This document shows positions 1-6,855 of a stretch of DNA of 17,342 nucleotides, in pieces. A program made the translations under genes and the position numbers. Position 1 is the stretch's first letter; the number at the start of each line of letters is the position of its first letter. The stretch is from DASUFI01 sp036274635. Lineage in GTDB: Bacteria; Planctomycetota; B15-G4. The notes beneath the pieces were generated by a model. The model ran no database searches, was not told the DNA's origin, and saw only the letters and a list, made by a program, of their open reading frames with translations. Location: positions 1-17,342 of the forward strand of contig DASUFI010000043.1 in the NCBI GenBank assembly GCA_036274635.1. Direction: 5' to 3'.

Positions 1-2
1 CC

Positions 3-620
3 ATGAGTCGCGCGCCGCTGATGTTCGCCGCGGGCGTGCTGGCGGGGGCCGGCGTCGCGGTGCTCGTCACGACCGTGGACGGCGGCTCGTCGGCGCCGGA
101 TGACGCGCTCTCGCGGAGCCTCGACGCCATCGAGACGCAGCTGCGCTCCCTGGGCCAGGCGCTGGCCGACCGGCCGGCGCCGTCCTTCGCGCTGCCGGCC
201 GAGCAGGCGCAGCCCGCGCCGATGGCCGACCCGCGGCTGGACGACATCCTCGCGCGACTCGATGCGCTGCAGCTGCTGGTGACGACCTCGCGCGCCGCGC
301 CGGGCGAGACCGCCGCCGAGGCCCCGCCTTCGCCGGATGCGCCGCGCATCTCCGAACCACTGCCCGACAAGCTGCCCGACACGCCGCCCGACCTCGCGGC
401 CTTCGCAAACCTCACCGGCCACTCGATGACCGACCTGACGCAGCAGCACCAGCTCTGGACCTACGCGCAGGTGGGCGACGCCTACGGCCGCCCGACGCGC
501 GTCGCGCCCTCGCCGGGCGGCGTGGGCATCAAGTACTACTACGAGCTGGCAAACGGGCACGAGTTCATCTTCTGGTTCACCGACGGCAAGGTGGTGGGCG
601 CGTTCTGGGCGGACGAGTAG
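3..620 (+). CDS. Membrane-anchored protein, paralogue of the gene at 1239
   Basis: This 205-residue protein has an N-terminal hydrophobic helix (about residues 5-25), then an acidic and helical stretch (SLDAIETQLRSLGQALADR, about 39-57) that could form a coiled coil. An Ala/Pro-rich linker leads to a compact C-terminal domain (about 130-205). That domain contains GRPTRV, GIKYYYEL and FWFTDGKVVGAFW, a beta-rich pattern that loosely recalls SmpA/BamE-like folds; this is an impression, not a demonstrated homology. The protein is probably anchored in the inner membrane with the C-terminal domain in the periplasm. It is clearly paralogous to the product of 1239-1862. The function is unknown. The ATG lies at the left edge of the window, so the upstream signals cannot be judged. 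Confidence 0.85.
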   Translation: MSRAPLMFAAGVLAGAGVAVLVTTVDGGSSAPDDALSRSLDAIETQLRSLGQALADRPAPSFALPAEQAQPAPMADPRLDDILARLDALQLLVTTSRAAPGETAAEAPPSPDAPRISEPLPDKLPDTPPDLAAFANLTGHSMTDLTQQHQLWTYAQVGDAYGRPTRVAPSPGGVGIKYYYELANGHEFIFWFTDGKVVGAFWADE

Positions 621-638
621 GCCGGGCGTGCGTTTTTT

Positions 639-854
639 TCAGAGGTCATGGGGCCGCAGGCCTGTGCGCCTCGCGATGCGAGCCAGCATTCTCGGCCCGA
701 TCTCCACGGAGTCATGGAAGGCCCAGACATAGTCCGGGCTTCCCTGCCGTTGCAGCACGACGTGTGATCCGCCGGCCCTGCGCTTGACTGTCCAGCCTCG
801 GCGCAGCAGCGCGGCCATCACCCGGGAGGCCCGGGTGGCTGGCCAGTGGGTCAC
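639..854 (-). CDS. hicA: HicA-family mRNA interferase toxin
   Basis: This 71-residue protein has the size and pattern of HicA toxins, small double-stranded-RNA-binding-fold ribonucleases that cleave mRNA when not held by HicB. It shows an N-terminal helix (RVMAALLRRGWTVKRR) and the family core GGSHVVLQ with the presumed catalytic His31. A C-terminal helix (IGPRMLARIARRTGL) follows, which corresponds to the usual GTLRSILRQAG region. The gene starts with GTG, which overlaps the TGA of hicB (GTGA at 851-854 read on the minus strand), so the two are translationally coupled. The stop lies next to a T7 run just after the convergent gene at 3-620. The middle of the protein is slightly unusual (SPDYVWAFHDS instead of a VPVH-type strand), but length, histidine and partner make the call sound. 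Confidence 0.88.
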   Translation of the reverse strand: MTHWPATRASRVMAALLRRGWTVKRRAGGSHVVLQRQGSPDYVWAFHDSVEIGPRMLARIARRTGLRPHDL

Positions 855-1093
855 GCCGCAGCTTGCACGAAGTGAACGTCGGCCAAGCTGTCTGGGGCGA
901 GCTCGCCAGAATCCAGTTGGTCGGCAAGGACGCGCAGCGCGAGCGCTTTCACCGCGGTGATCGCCGCCGTACGGGTCGGCCCGTAGGCCAGCACGCCCGG
1001 CAGGTCGACCACATCGGCCAGCCAGCGGCCGTCTTCCTCGCGGTCGGTTTCGATGTGCAGGTTCACCAATCTGGTCTCGGTCAAGGCAATCAT
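851..1093 (-). CDS. hicB: HicB-family antitoxin
   Basis: This 80-residue protein matches the partially degraded RNase-H-like fold of HicB antitoxins: LVNLHIETDREEDGRWLADVV followed by DLPGVLAYGPTRTAAI and a helix (about residues 43-62) is the classic pattern. It should bind and neutralise HicA. I see no clear C-terminal DNA-binding domain; the protein ends soon after ADVHFVQ, so operator binding is uncertain. It precedes hicA and overlaps it by 4 bases. A TAGGAT hexamer overlaps the ATG used here. If that is the promoter -10, translation could instead begin at the in-frame TTG at 1084-1082, which would give a protein starting three residues later. The antitoxin call itself is secure. Confidence 0.87.
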   Translation of the reverse strand: MIALTETRLVNLHIETDREEDGRWLADVVDLPGVLAYGPTRTAAITAVKALALRVLADQLDSGELAPDSLADVHFVQAAA

Positions 1094-1097
1094 CCTA
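1092..1097 (-). promoter_or_regulatory. Possible -10 box of hicBA
   Basis: TAGGAT on the minus strand overlaps the annotated ATG of hicB and sits 7 bases before an in-frame TTG. It resembles other -10-like boxes in this window. No convincing -35 is visible. Confidence 0.25.
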
Positions 1098-1226
1098 GCA
1101 GGGAAGTCCAGCCCGCAGGCCCCGGCGGGGTTGGAGGGTTGAAGCGGCGTGGGTCCGCAACGTCAGTCGCATCGCGCCGGTCGGCGTTACGTCGAGTGCT
1201 CGCTGTCCGCAAGGCGCAGGCGGGCG

Positions 1227-1232
1227 TAGGCT
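1227..1232 (+). promoter_or_regulatory. Possible -10 box just ahead of the gene at 1239
   Basis: TAGGCT ends only 6 bases before the ATG and there is no Shine-Dalgarno sequence between them. This geometry fits a leaderless transcript whose first base is at or next to the start codon. Confidence 0.35.
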
Positions 1233-1238
1233 GAGCGC

Positions 1239-1862
1239 ATGAGCCGCACTCCACTGGTCTTCGCCATCGGGCTGTTGACCGGCGCGGCCGTCGTCGAAGC
1301 GGTCGTCCTGGCCAGCCACGACCCTGCGCTTGTGGCGGACAAGTCCGGCGCGCGTCGCCTCGACGCGATCGAGGGCGAGCTGCACGCTCTCGGCGCCGCG
1401 CTCGCCGACAGGGCGGCGCCGCTGCCCACGAGCTCAGTCGCGCCCACGCTGCTGGCCGACTCGCGGGTCGACGAGGTGCTGGCACAGCTCGCGGAGCTCC
1501 AGACCGCGGTCGCGCGCCTCGCGGCCGCGACGGCGGCGGCCAGCGAGTCGTCGCCGTCGGCGCTCGATGCGGCAGCGTCCGCCGCTGGAACCGTGGAAGT
1601 GATGCCCGAAAAGCTGCCGGACACGCCCGCGAACATGACCGGCCTGCTCGCCTTGCGGGGTCGCGGCGTGGACGACCTCTCCTCGCAGTACGTGCTCTGG
1701 ACCTACGACCAGGTGGGCGAGGCCTTCGGCCGGCCGACGCGCATACGGCCGTCGCCGGGCGGCAAGGGCATCAAGTACTACTACGACATGCCCGAGGGCG
1801 GCGGCTTCGTCTTCTGGTTCGTGGGCGGCAAGGTCGTCGGCGCGTTCTGGGACAAATACTGA
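1239..1862 (+). CDS. Membrane-anchored protein, paralogue of the gene at 3
   Basis: This 207-residue protein has the same plan as the product of 3-620. It begins MSRTPLVFAIGLLTGAAV (an N-terminal membrane helix), continues with a predicted helical segment RLDAIEGELHALGAALADR and a low-complexity Ala/Ser-rich linker (about 85-120), and ends in a conserved domain. That domain has LWTYDQVGEAFGRPTR, GIKYYYDM and FWFVGGKVVGAFW, nearly the same as its paralogue. The linker and the middle are much less conserved, so selection acts on the C-terminal domain. It is probably an inner-membrane protein facing the periplasm. The role is unknown. There is no ribosome binding site, but a -10-like box lies 6 bases upstream of the ATG. 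Confidence 0.85.
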   Translation: MSRTPLVFAIGLLTGAAVVEAVVLASHDPALVADKSGARRLDAIEGELHALGAALADRAAPLPTSSVAPTLLADSRVDEVLAQLAELQTAVARLAAATAAASESSPSALDAAASAAGTVEVMPEKLPDTPANMTGLLALRGRGVDDLSSQYVLWTYDQVGEAFGRPTRIRPSPGGKGIKYYYDMPEGGGFVFWFVGGKVVGAFWDKY

Positions 1863-1869
1863 CAGGTGC

Positions 1870-2739
1870 TCAGCGCCCCGCTGCCGGCGCGCCGATCCCG
1901 TCCAGGAACGCCACCACGTCCTTCCGCCGCGCCTCCACATCCATCCACACCTCGTTGTGATCCGCGCCTTGCACCGCGATGAGCTGGTGCGCTCCGCCGG
2001 CGGCTTCGCACAGCTTGCGCCCCTGCTCGAAGGGCACGATCCGGTCCGCCGTGCCGTGCATCACCAGCAGCGGCGCGCGCACCGCGCCGATCTTCGCGAG
2101 GCTGTCGTAGCGGTCGCGCAGCAGCAGGCGCACCGGCAGCCACGGGTTGCTCGCAGCGGCGGCATCGGGCAGCGACGTGAAGGGCGACTCGAGCACCAGC
2201 GCGTACGGCGGCTGGTCGCGCGCCAGCTCCACGCACACGGCGGTTCCCAGCGACTCGCCGTAGAGCACGGTGCGCGCGGCGGGGCGGCCGGTGGTCCGCT
2301 CCAGCCAAGCGAGCGCGGCGCGGCCGTCGGCGTACAAGCCGTCCTCGGTGGGCGAGGCGTCACCACTCTGGCCGTAGCCGCGGTAGTCGAAGACCAGCAC
2401 GTCGAGGCCCGCGCTGGAGAGCGCCGCCAGCAGGTGCGTGCGGTCCGAGACGTTGCCCGCATTGCCGTGGCACACGAGGGCGGAGAGGTCGCGCGGCGCG
2501 CCGGAGGCCGGCAGGTACCAGCCGGCGAGCGCGACGCCGTCGTCGGCGGTGAAGCACGCTTGCTGGACGCGCGCGAGCCCGAGCAGGGCGGGATCGAGCA
2601 CGTCGCGCGACGGGAAGTAGATGAGACGGCGCTGGCCCAGCCACAGCAGGCCGAGGAAGACGACGATCGCGATGGCGATCAGCACGAGCAGCCTCCGCAG
2701 GCCGGCGAGCCGCGCGGGCGGACGGGGTTCCGGGGGCAT
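1870..2739 (-). CDS. Membrane-anchored alpha/beta hydrolase (ABHD13/Bem46-like)
   Basis: This 289-residue protein has an N-terminal transmembrane helix (about residues 15-35) followed by an alpha/beta-hydrolase domain. The oxyanion-hole motif HGNAGN is at 91-96, FDYRGYGQSG at 117-126, and the nucleophile elbow GESLG at 161-165 gives Ser163. Asp232 (HGTADRIVP) and His261 (GADHNE) complete the catalytic triad. The order and spacing are those of the Bem46/ABHD13 group of membrane-tethered serine hydrolases, whose substrates are mostly unknown; esterase or thioesterase activity is an inference from the fold. All key residues are present, so it should be active. It ends just after the convergent gene at 1239-1862 and diverges from sdhC. 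A TAGCAT box 8 bases before the ATG and the lack of a Shine-Dalgarno suggest a leaderless message. Confidence 0.9.
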   Translation of the reverse strand: MPPEPRPPARLAGLRRLLVLIAIAIVVFLGLLWLGQRRLIYFPSRDVLDPALLGLARVQQACFTADDGVALAGWYLPASGAPRDLSALVCHGNAGNVSDRTHLLAALSSAGLDVLVFDYRGYGQSGDASPTEDGLYADGRAALAWLERTTGRPAARTVLYGESLGTAVCVELARDQPPYALVLESPFTSLPDAAAASNPWLPVRLLLRDRYDSLAKIGAVRAPLLVMHGTADRIVPFEQGRKLCEAAGGAHQLIAVQGADHNEVWMDVEARRKDVVAFLDGIGAPAAGR

Positions 2740-2747
2740 GGTCGGGC

Positions 2748-2753
2748 ATGCTA
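2748..2753 (-). promoter_or_regulatory. Possible -10 box of the hydrolase gene
   Basis: TAGCAT on the minus strand lies 8 bases before the ATG at 2739. No Shine-Dalgarno intervenes, so a leaderless or near-leaderless transcript is plausible. Confidence 0.3.
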
Positions 2754-2791
2754 GCGGGCGGGCGCAGTGGATCGGCTGGCGAAGTGCGGGT

Positions 2792-2797
2792 TAGGAT
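2792..2797 (+). promoter_or_regulatory. Possible -10 box of the sdh operon
   Basis: TAGGAT inside GCGGGTTAGGATCCGCGC lies 69 bases before the sdhC start in the divergent intergenic region. No clear TTGACA-like -35 is seen. The assignment rests on its resemblance to boxes at 10674 and 13046. Confidence 0.35.
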
Positions 2798-2866
2798 CCG
2801 CGCTCGTCGCACGCGGACCGCGGCGCGCCGGGAGGACCGGGGCGCGGCGAAACGAGGAGCTGCGCG

Positions 2867-3697
2867 ATGCCCGAGGCCGACGCCGCACCGCCCTCGAGCC
2901 TGCCGCGGGTCGCCGCGCCGCCGGCGCGCGCCTTCGGCGGCACGCTGCGGCGCGACGCGTGGTGGGCGCAGCCGCTGGTCACCTTCCTCGGCCTCTCGCT
3001 CTTCGTCGTCTACGCGACCTGGGCCGCCTTCCAGGGCAAGCACTACTGGACCGGCCCGTACCTCTCGCCCCTCTACTCGCCCGAGCTATGGGGCGACTCG
3101 CCGCACGCGTGGTTCGGGCCCAAGCCCGGCTGGTGGCCGGGGTGGATGCCCTTCTCGGCGGCGCTGCTCATCCTGTGGGCGCCCGGAGGCTTCCGCTTCA
3201 CCTGCTACTACTACCGCGGCGCCTATTACAAGTCGTTCTGGGCCGACCCGCCGGCGTGCGCCGTGGGCGAGCCGCGCAAGAGCTACCTCGGCGAGAACTC
3301 GCTGCCGCTCATCCTGCAGAACGTGCACCGCTACTTCCTGTACCTCGTGCTGCCCTTCCTGCTGATCCTGTGGCACGACGCGTGGGACGCGCTGTGGTTC
3401 ACGGGCCCCGACGGCGCGACGCACTTCGGCCTCGGCGTGGGCTCGCTGGTGCTGCTGGCCAACTGCGTCTTCCTCAGCCTGTACGCGCTCGGCTGCCACT
3501 CGCTGCGGCACCGCTGGGGCGGCTGGATGGACCAGATCTCGCGCGCGCCGCTGCGCAGCCGACTCTATCCGTGCGTGAGCTGCCTCAACACCCAGCACAT
3601 GCGCTGGGCCTGGTTCAGCCTGTTCTCGGTGATGTTCGCCGACCTTTACGTGCGGCTGTGCTCGATGGGCGTGTGGACCGACTGGCGCATCCTGTGA
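2867..3697 (+). CDS. sdhC: Succinate dehydrogenase membrane subunit, mycobacterial Sdh1-like
   Basis: This 276-residue integral membrane protein is encoded directly before sdhA. It has about five hydrophobic segments (roughly residues 36-55, 95-108, 150-170, 188-210 and 246-268). It is far longer than a classical SdhC or SdhD and has the size of the Sdh1 membrane subunit of mycobacteria (Rv0249c type), where a single polypeptide anchors the complex. That enzyme has been reported to hold a Rieske-type [2Fe-2S] cluster inside the membrane instead of haem. Fitting ligands are visible here: Cys210 and His211/His215 in GCHSLRH, and Cys236/Cys239 with His244 in YPCVSCLNTQH. Conserved-looking FTCYYYRGAYYKSFW (111-125) and QNVHRYF (151-157) fit the same family. 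GAGGAG at 2854-2859 fixes the ATG. It should pass electrons from SdhB to quinone. Confidence 0.88.
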   Translation: MPEADAAPPSSLPRVAAPPARAFGGTLRRDAWWAQPLVTFLGLSLFVVYATWAAFQGKHYWTGPYLSPLYSPELWGDSPHAWFGPKPGWWPGWMPFSAALLILWAPGGFRFTCYYYRGAYYKSFWADPPACAVGEPRKSYLGENSLPLILQNVHRYFLYLVLPFLLILWHDAWDALWFTGPDGATHFGLGVGSLVLLANCVFLSLYALGCHSLRHRWGGWMDQISRAPLRSRLYPCVSCLNTQHMRWAWFSLFSVMFADLYVRLCSMGVWTDWRIL

Positions 3698-3710
3698 GCG
3701 GACCGCGCTG

Positions 3711-5525
3711 ATGCCGAACTGGGAGGAGCACGGCCACGACGTGCTCGTCATCGGCGCCGGCGGCGCGGGGCTGCGCGCGGCCATCGAGGCCTCGGCGGGC
3801 GGCGGCTCGGTGGGCCTCGTGTGCAAGTCGCTGCTGGGCAAGGCGCACACGGTCATGGCCGAGGGCGGCATCGCCGCGTCGCTGGCCAACGTGGACGACC
3901 GCGACAACTGGAAGGTGCACTTCACCGACACGCTGCGCGGCGGCCAGTACCTCAACAACCCGCGCATGGCGGAGCTGCACGCCAAGGAGGCGCCAGCCCG
4001 CGTGCGCGAGCTGGAGGCCTGGGGCGCGCTGTTCGACCGCACGCCCGACGGCCGCATCCTGCAGCGCAACTTCGGCGGCCACCGCTACCCGCGGCTGGCG
4101 CACGTGGGCGACCGCACGGGCCTCGAGATGATCCGCACGCTGCAGGACCACGGCATCCACCAGGGTCTCGAGGTGTACATGGAGTGCACCATCGTGGCGC
4201 TGCTGCGCGACGGCGGGCGCGTGGCGGGCGCGGTGGGCTACGACCGCGAGCGCGGCCGCTTCCACGTCTGGCGCGCGGGCGCGGTGGTGCTGGCCACGGG
4301 CGGCATCGGCCGCGCCTACAAGATCACCAGCAACTCGTGGGAGTACTCGGGCGACGGCCACGCGCTGGCCTACGAGGCCGGCGCGGACCTGATGGACATG
4401 GAGTTCGTGCAGTTCCACCCGACGGGCATGGTGTGGCCGCCGTCGGTGTGCGGCATCCTCGTCACCGAAGGCGTGCGCGGCGAGGGCGGCGTCCTGCGCA
4501 ACAAGGACGGCAAGCGCTTCATGTTCGACGACATCCCCGAGGCCTACCGCGCGCAGACGGCCGACAACGAGGACGAGGGCTGGCGCTACACGCAGGGCGA
4601 CAAGGACGCGCGCCGCCCGCCGGAGCTGCTCACCCGCGACCACGTCGCGCGCTGCATCATGCGCGAGATCCGCCAGGGCCGCGGCAGCCCGCACGGCGGC
4701 GTCTTCCTCGACATCGCCTGGATCAAGGCGCGCCTGCCGAAGGCCGCCGAGCACATCCGCCGCAAGCTGCCCAGCATGTATCACCAGTTCAAGCAGCTCG
4801 CGGACATCGACATCACCGAGGTGCCCATGGAGGTGGGCCCGACGACGCACTACGTCATGGGCGGCGTGCGCGTGGACGCGGACAGCCAGATGTCCACGCT
4901 GCCCGGCCTGTTCGCGGCGGGCGAGTGCGCCGCGGGCCTGCACGGCGCCAACCGCCTCGGCGGCAACTCGCTCTCGGACCTGCTGGTCTTCGGGCAGCGC
5001 GCCGGCCAGCACGCCGCCGCCTTCGCGCGCGAGCACGGCCGCGGCGCCGTGGACGCCGGGCAGGTGGAGGCCGCCACGCGCCGCGCGCTCGCGCCCTTCG
5101 AGCGCGGTGCCACCGGCGAGAACCCCTACGCCATCCAGGCCGCGCTGCAGGAGATGATGCAGGACCTCGTGGGCATCGTGCGCCGCGAGGAGGAGATGCA
5201 GCGCGCCCTGCAGGGCCTCGCCACGCTGCACGAGCGCGCCGCGCGCGCCGGCGTCGGCGGCCACCGCGAGTACAACCCCGGCTGGCACACCGCGCTCGAC
5301 CTCGCCAACCTGCTCACCGTGTCCGAGGCCGTCACCCGCGCCGCGCTCGTGCGCAAGGAGAGCCGCGGCGCCCACTTCCGCGACGACGCGCCCGGCAAGG
5401 TGGAGGCCCTCGGCAAGGTGAACCACGTCGTGCGCAAGGGTGAGGACGGCCGCATGCAGGTCCAGCCCGCGCCCGTCCCCCCGCTGCGCGAGGACCTCGC
5501 AGCGGTCGTCAAGGAGATGGGCTGA
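3711..5525 (+). CDS. sdhA: Succinate dehydrogenase flavoprotein subunit
   Basis: This 604-residue protein oxidises succinate to fumarate on a covalently bound FAD. The nucleotide-binding GAGGAGLRAAI is at residues 15-25. KAHTVMAEGGI carries His46 at the position of the FAD-linking histidine, followed by VVLATGGIGRAY (192-203). The active-site residues are all visible: His236 in QFHPTG, Arg309 in LLTRDHVAR, His380 in TTHYVMGG and Arg415 in GANRLGGNSL. The length is normal for the family. An odd insert around residues 277-305 (AYRAQTADNEDEG and following) fits the Sdh1-type/soluble-like subgroup rather than the mitochondrial type. It starts 13 bases after sdhC, and its TGA overlaps the ATG of sdhB by one base, so the three are one operon. 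It functions on the cytoplasmic face of the membrane complex. Confidence 0.97.
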   Translation: MPNWEEHGHDVLVIGAGGAGLRAAIEASAGGGSVGLVCKSLLGKAHTVMAEGGIAASLANVDDRDNWKVHFTDTLRGGQYLNNPRMAELHAKEAPARVRELEAWGALFDRTPDGRILQRNFGGHRYPRLAHVGDRTGLEMIRTLQDHGIHQGLEVYMECTIVALLRDGGRVAGAVGYDRERGRFHVWRAGAVVLATGGIGRAYKITSNSWEYSGDGHALAYEAGADLMDMEFVQFHPTGMVWPPSVCGILVTEGVRGEGGVLRNKDGKRFMFDDIPEAYRAQTADNEDEGWRYTQGDKDARRPPELLTRDHVARCIMREIRQGRGSPHGGVFLDIAWIKARLPKAAEHIRRKLPSMYHQFKQLADIDITEVPMEVGPTTHYVMGGVRVDADSQMSTLPGLFAAGECAAGLHGANRLGGNSLSDLLVFGQRAGQHAAAFAREHGRGAVDAGQVEAATRRALAPFERGATGENPYAIQAALQEMMQDLVGIVRREEEMQRALQGLATLHERAARAGVGGHREYNPGWHTALDLANLLTVSEAVTRAALVRKESRGAHFRDDAPGKVEALGKVNHVVRKGEDGRMQVQPAPVPPLREDLAAVVKEMG

Positions 5526-6277
5526 TGCCGCAGGCCACGTTCCGCATCTGGCGCGGCGACGACAAGGGCGGCGAGCTGCGCGACTACCCGGTGGAGACGT
5601 CCGAGGGCATGGTGGTGCTGGACGTGGTGCACCGCATCCAGGCGACGCAGGCGCCCGACCTCTCCGTGCGCTGGAACTGCAAGGCCGGCAAGTGCGGCAG
5701 CTGCTCGGCCGAGGTCAACGGCCTGCCGCGCCTCATGTGCATGACGCGGCTCTCCGAGCTGCCGCTCGATCGGCCGGTGACCGTGGAGCCCATGCGCGCC
5801 TTCCCGCCGCTGCGCGACCTCGTCACGGACGTCTCCTGGAACTTCGCCGTGAAGCGCCGCATCCGGCCCTTCAAGCCGCGTGCCCCGGACGCGCCGGACG
5901 GCACCTGGCGCATGGCGCAGCAGGACGTGGACCGCGTGCAGGAGTTCCGCAAGTGCATCGAGTGCTTCCTGTGCCAGGACGTCTGCCACGTGCTGCGCGA
6001 CCACCGCCGCTTCGAGGGCTTCGCCGGCCCGCGCTTCCTGGTGCACGTGGCGGCGCTCGAGATGCACCCCCTCGACACCGCCGACCGCACCGAGGAGCTG
6101 CGCCACGCGCACGGCATCGGCCTGTGCAACATCACCAAGTGCTGCACGAAGGCGTGCCCCGAGAGCATCACGATCACGGACAATGCGATCATCCCGCTCA
6201 AGGAGCGCGTGGCGGACCGCTACTACGACCCCATCGCGTGGCTGTGGCGGAAGCTGCGCGGGCGCAAGCCCGGCTGA
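5525..6277 (+). CDS. sdhB: Succinate dehydrogenase iron-sulfur subunit
   Basis: This 250-residue protein wires electrons from SdhA to the membrane subunit. The N-terminal ferredoxin domain binds a [2Fe-2S] cluster through Cys52, Cys57, Cys60 and Cys72 (NCKAGKCGSC and LMCMT). The C-terminal domain has CIECFLCQDVC (Cys144, 147, 150, 154) and CNITKCCTKACP (Cys201, 206, 207, 211). By the usual spacing, Cys144/147/150/211 hold the [4Fe-4S] cluster and Cys154/201/207 the [3Fe-4S] cluster. All ligands are present. The start codon overlaps the stop of sdhA (TGATG). The length and the HPLDTADRTEEL region fit the Sdh1 group. The C-terminus (YYDPIAWLWRKLRG) is basic and could rest on the membrane subunit. 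Confidence 0.97.
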   Translation: MPQATFRIWRGDDKGGELRDYPVETSEGMVVLDVVHRIQATQAPDLSVRWNCKAGKCGSCSAEVNGLPRLMCMTRLSELPLDRPVTVEPMRAFPPLRDLVTDVSWNFAVKRRIRPFKPRAPDAPDGTWRMAQQDVDRVQEFRKCIECFLCQDVCHVLRDHRRFEGFAGPRFLVHVAALEMHPLDTADRTEELRHAHGIGLCNITKCCTKACPESITITDNAIIPLKERVADRYYDPIAWLWRKLRGRKPG

Positions 6278-6286
6278 CGGAGGCGC

Positions 6287-6781
6287 ATGTTCGAGCTCAA
6301 GCGCATCTCGAAGGAGGCCATCCCGGCCGCGCTGGAGAAGGCCGAGCGCTACCGCCTGCTCAACGAGCCGGCCGAGGCCGAGAGCATCTGCCTCGACGTC
6401 CTGCACGTCGACCCCGAGAACCAGAGCGCGCTCGTCATCCTGCTCCTCGCGCTCACCGACCGCTTCGGCAAGGGCTACTCCGTGGGCCTCACGCAGGCCC
6501 AGCACGTGCTGCCGCGCCTGCAGGGCGAGTACGAGCGGCTCTACTACGCCGGCGTCATCGCCGAGCGGCGCGCCAAGGCGCAGCTCCAGCAGGGCACGCC
6601 CGGCTTCGTGGCGGGCGACTGGCTCCGGGAAGCCATGGGCTTCTACGAGCAGGCCATCGCGCTGCGGCCGCCGGGCCATGACGACGCGATCCTGCGCTGG
6701 AACACCTGCGCGCGCATCATCGAGCAGAATCGCCTGCCGGAGGCGGGGCCGGAGGAGCGGCAGGAGCTGGGGCTGGAGTAG
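6287..6781 (+). CDS. TPR-like protein, fourth gene of the sdh operon
   Basis: This 164-residue soluble protein begins 9 bases after sdhB, with GGAGG only 3 bases before the ATG, so it is probably cotranscribed and translated with the operon. Two helical-hairpin repeats of TPR character can be read: about residues 11-45 (AIPAALEKAERYRLLNEPAEAESICLDVL contains the A-x-x-x-G/A-x-x-x-Y-like spacing) and about 110-145 (WLREAMGFYEQAIALRPPGHDDAIL). The region between, about 46-105, is also helical. No catalytic motif, signal peptide or membrane helix is seen. A role as an assembly or maturation factor for the dehydrogenase is an inference from the position alone. I recall similar proteins next to sdhB in other bacteria, but cannot test it here. 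Confidence 0.82.
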   Translation: MFELKRISKEAIPAALEKAERYRLLNEPAEAESICLDVLHVDPENQSALVILLLALTDRFGKGYSVGLTQAQHVLPRLQGEYERLYYAGVIAERRAKAQLQQGTPGFVAGDWLREAMGFYEQAIALRPPGHDDAILRWNTCARIIEQNRLPEAGPEERQELGLE

Positions 6782-6821
6782 GAGGCACGGCCGCGACTTC
6801 CGCCCCGGCGGCCCGCGGCGG

Positions 6822-6827
6822 TAGGCT
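6822..6827 (+). promoter_or_regulatory. Possible -10 box of the hcrB-like gene
   Basis: TAGGCT in GGCGGTAGGCTCACGG lies 28 bases before the TTG start. It is identical to the hexamer ahead of the gene at 1239. No clear -35 is seen. Confidence 0.3.
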
Positions 6828-6855
6828 CACGGCCCTCTCGTCTCGGAAGCGTTCC

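Noticed and set aside
631..641. T7 run after the gene at 3-620 as an intrinsic terminator
   Set aside because: No stable hairpin could be found directly before the run, and the run overlaps the hicA stop region.
3615..5426. A 603-codon open frame on the minus strand over sdhA
   Set aside because: It is an antisense shadow of sdhA; the plus strand carries all flavoprotein motifs.
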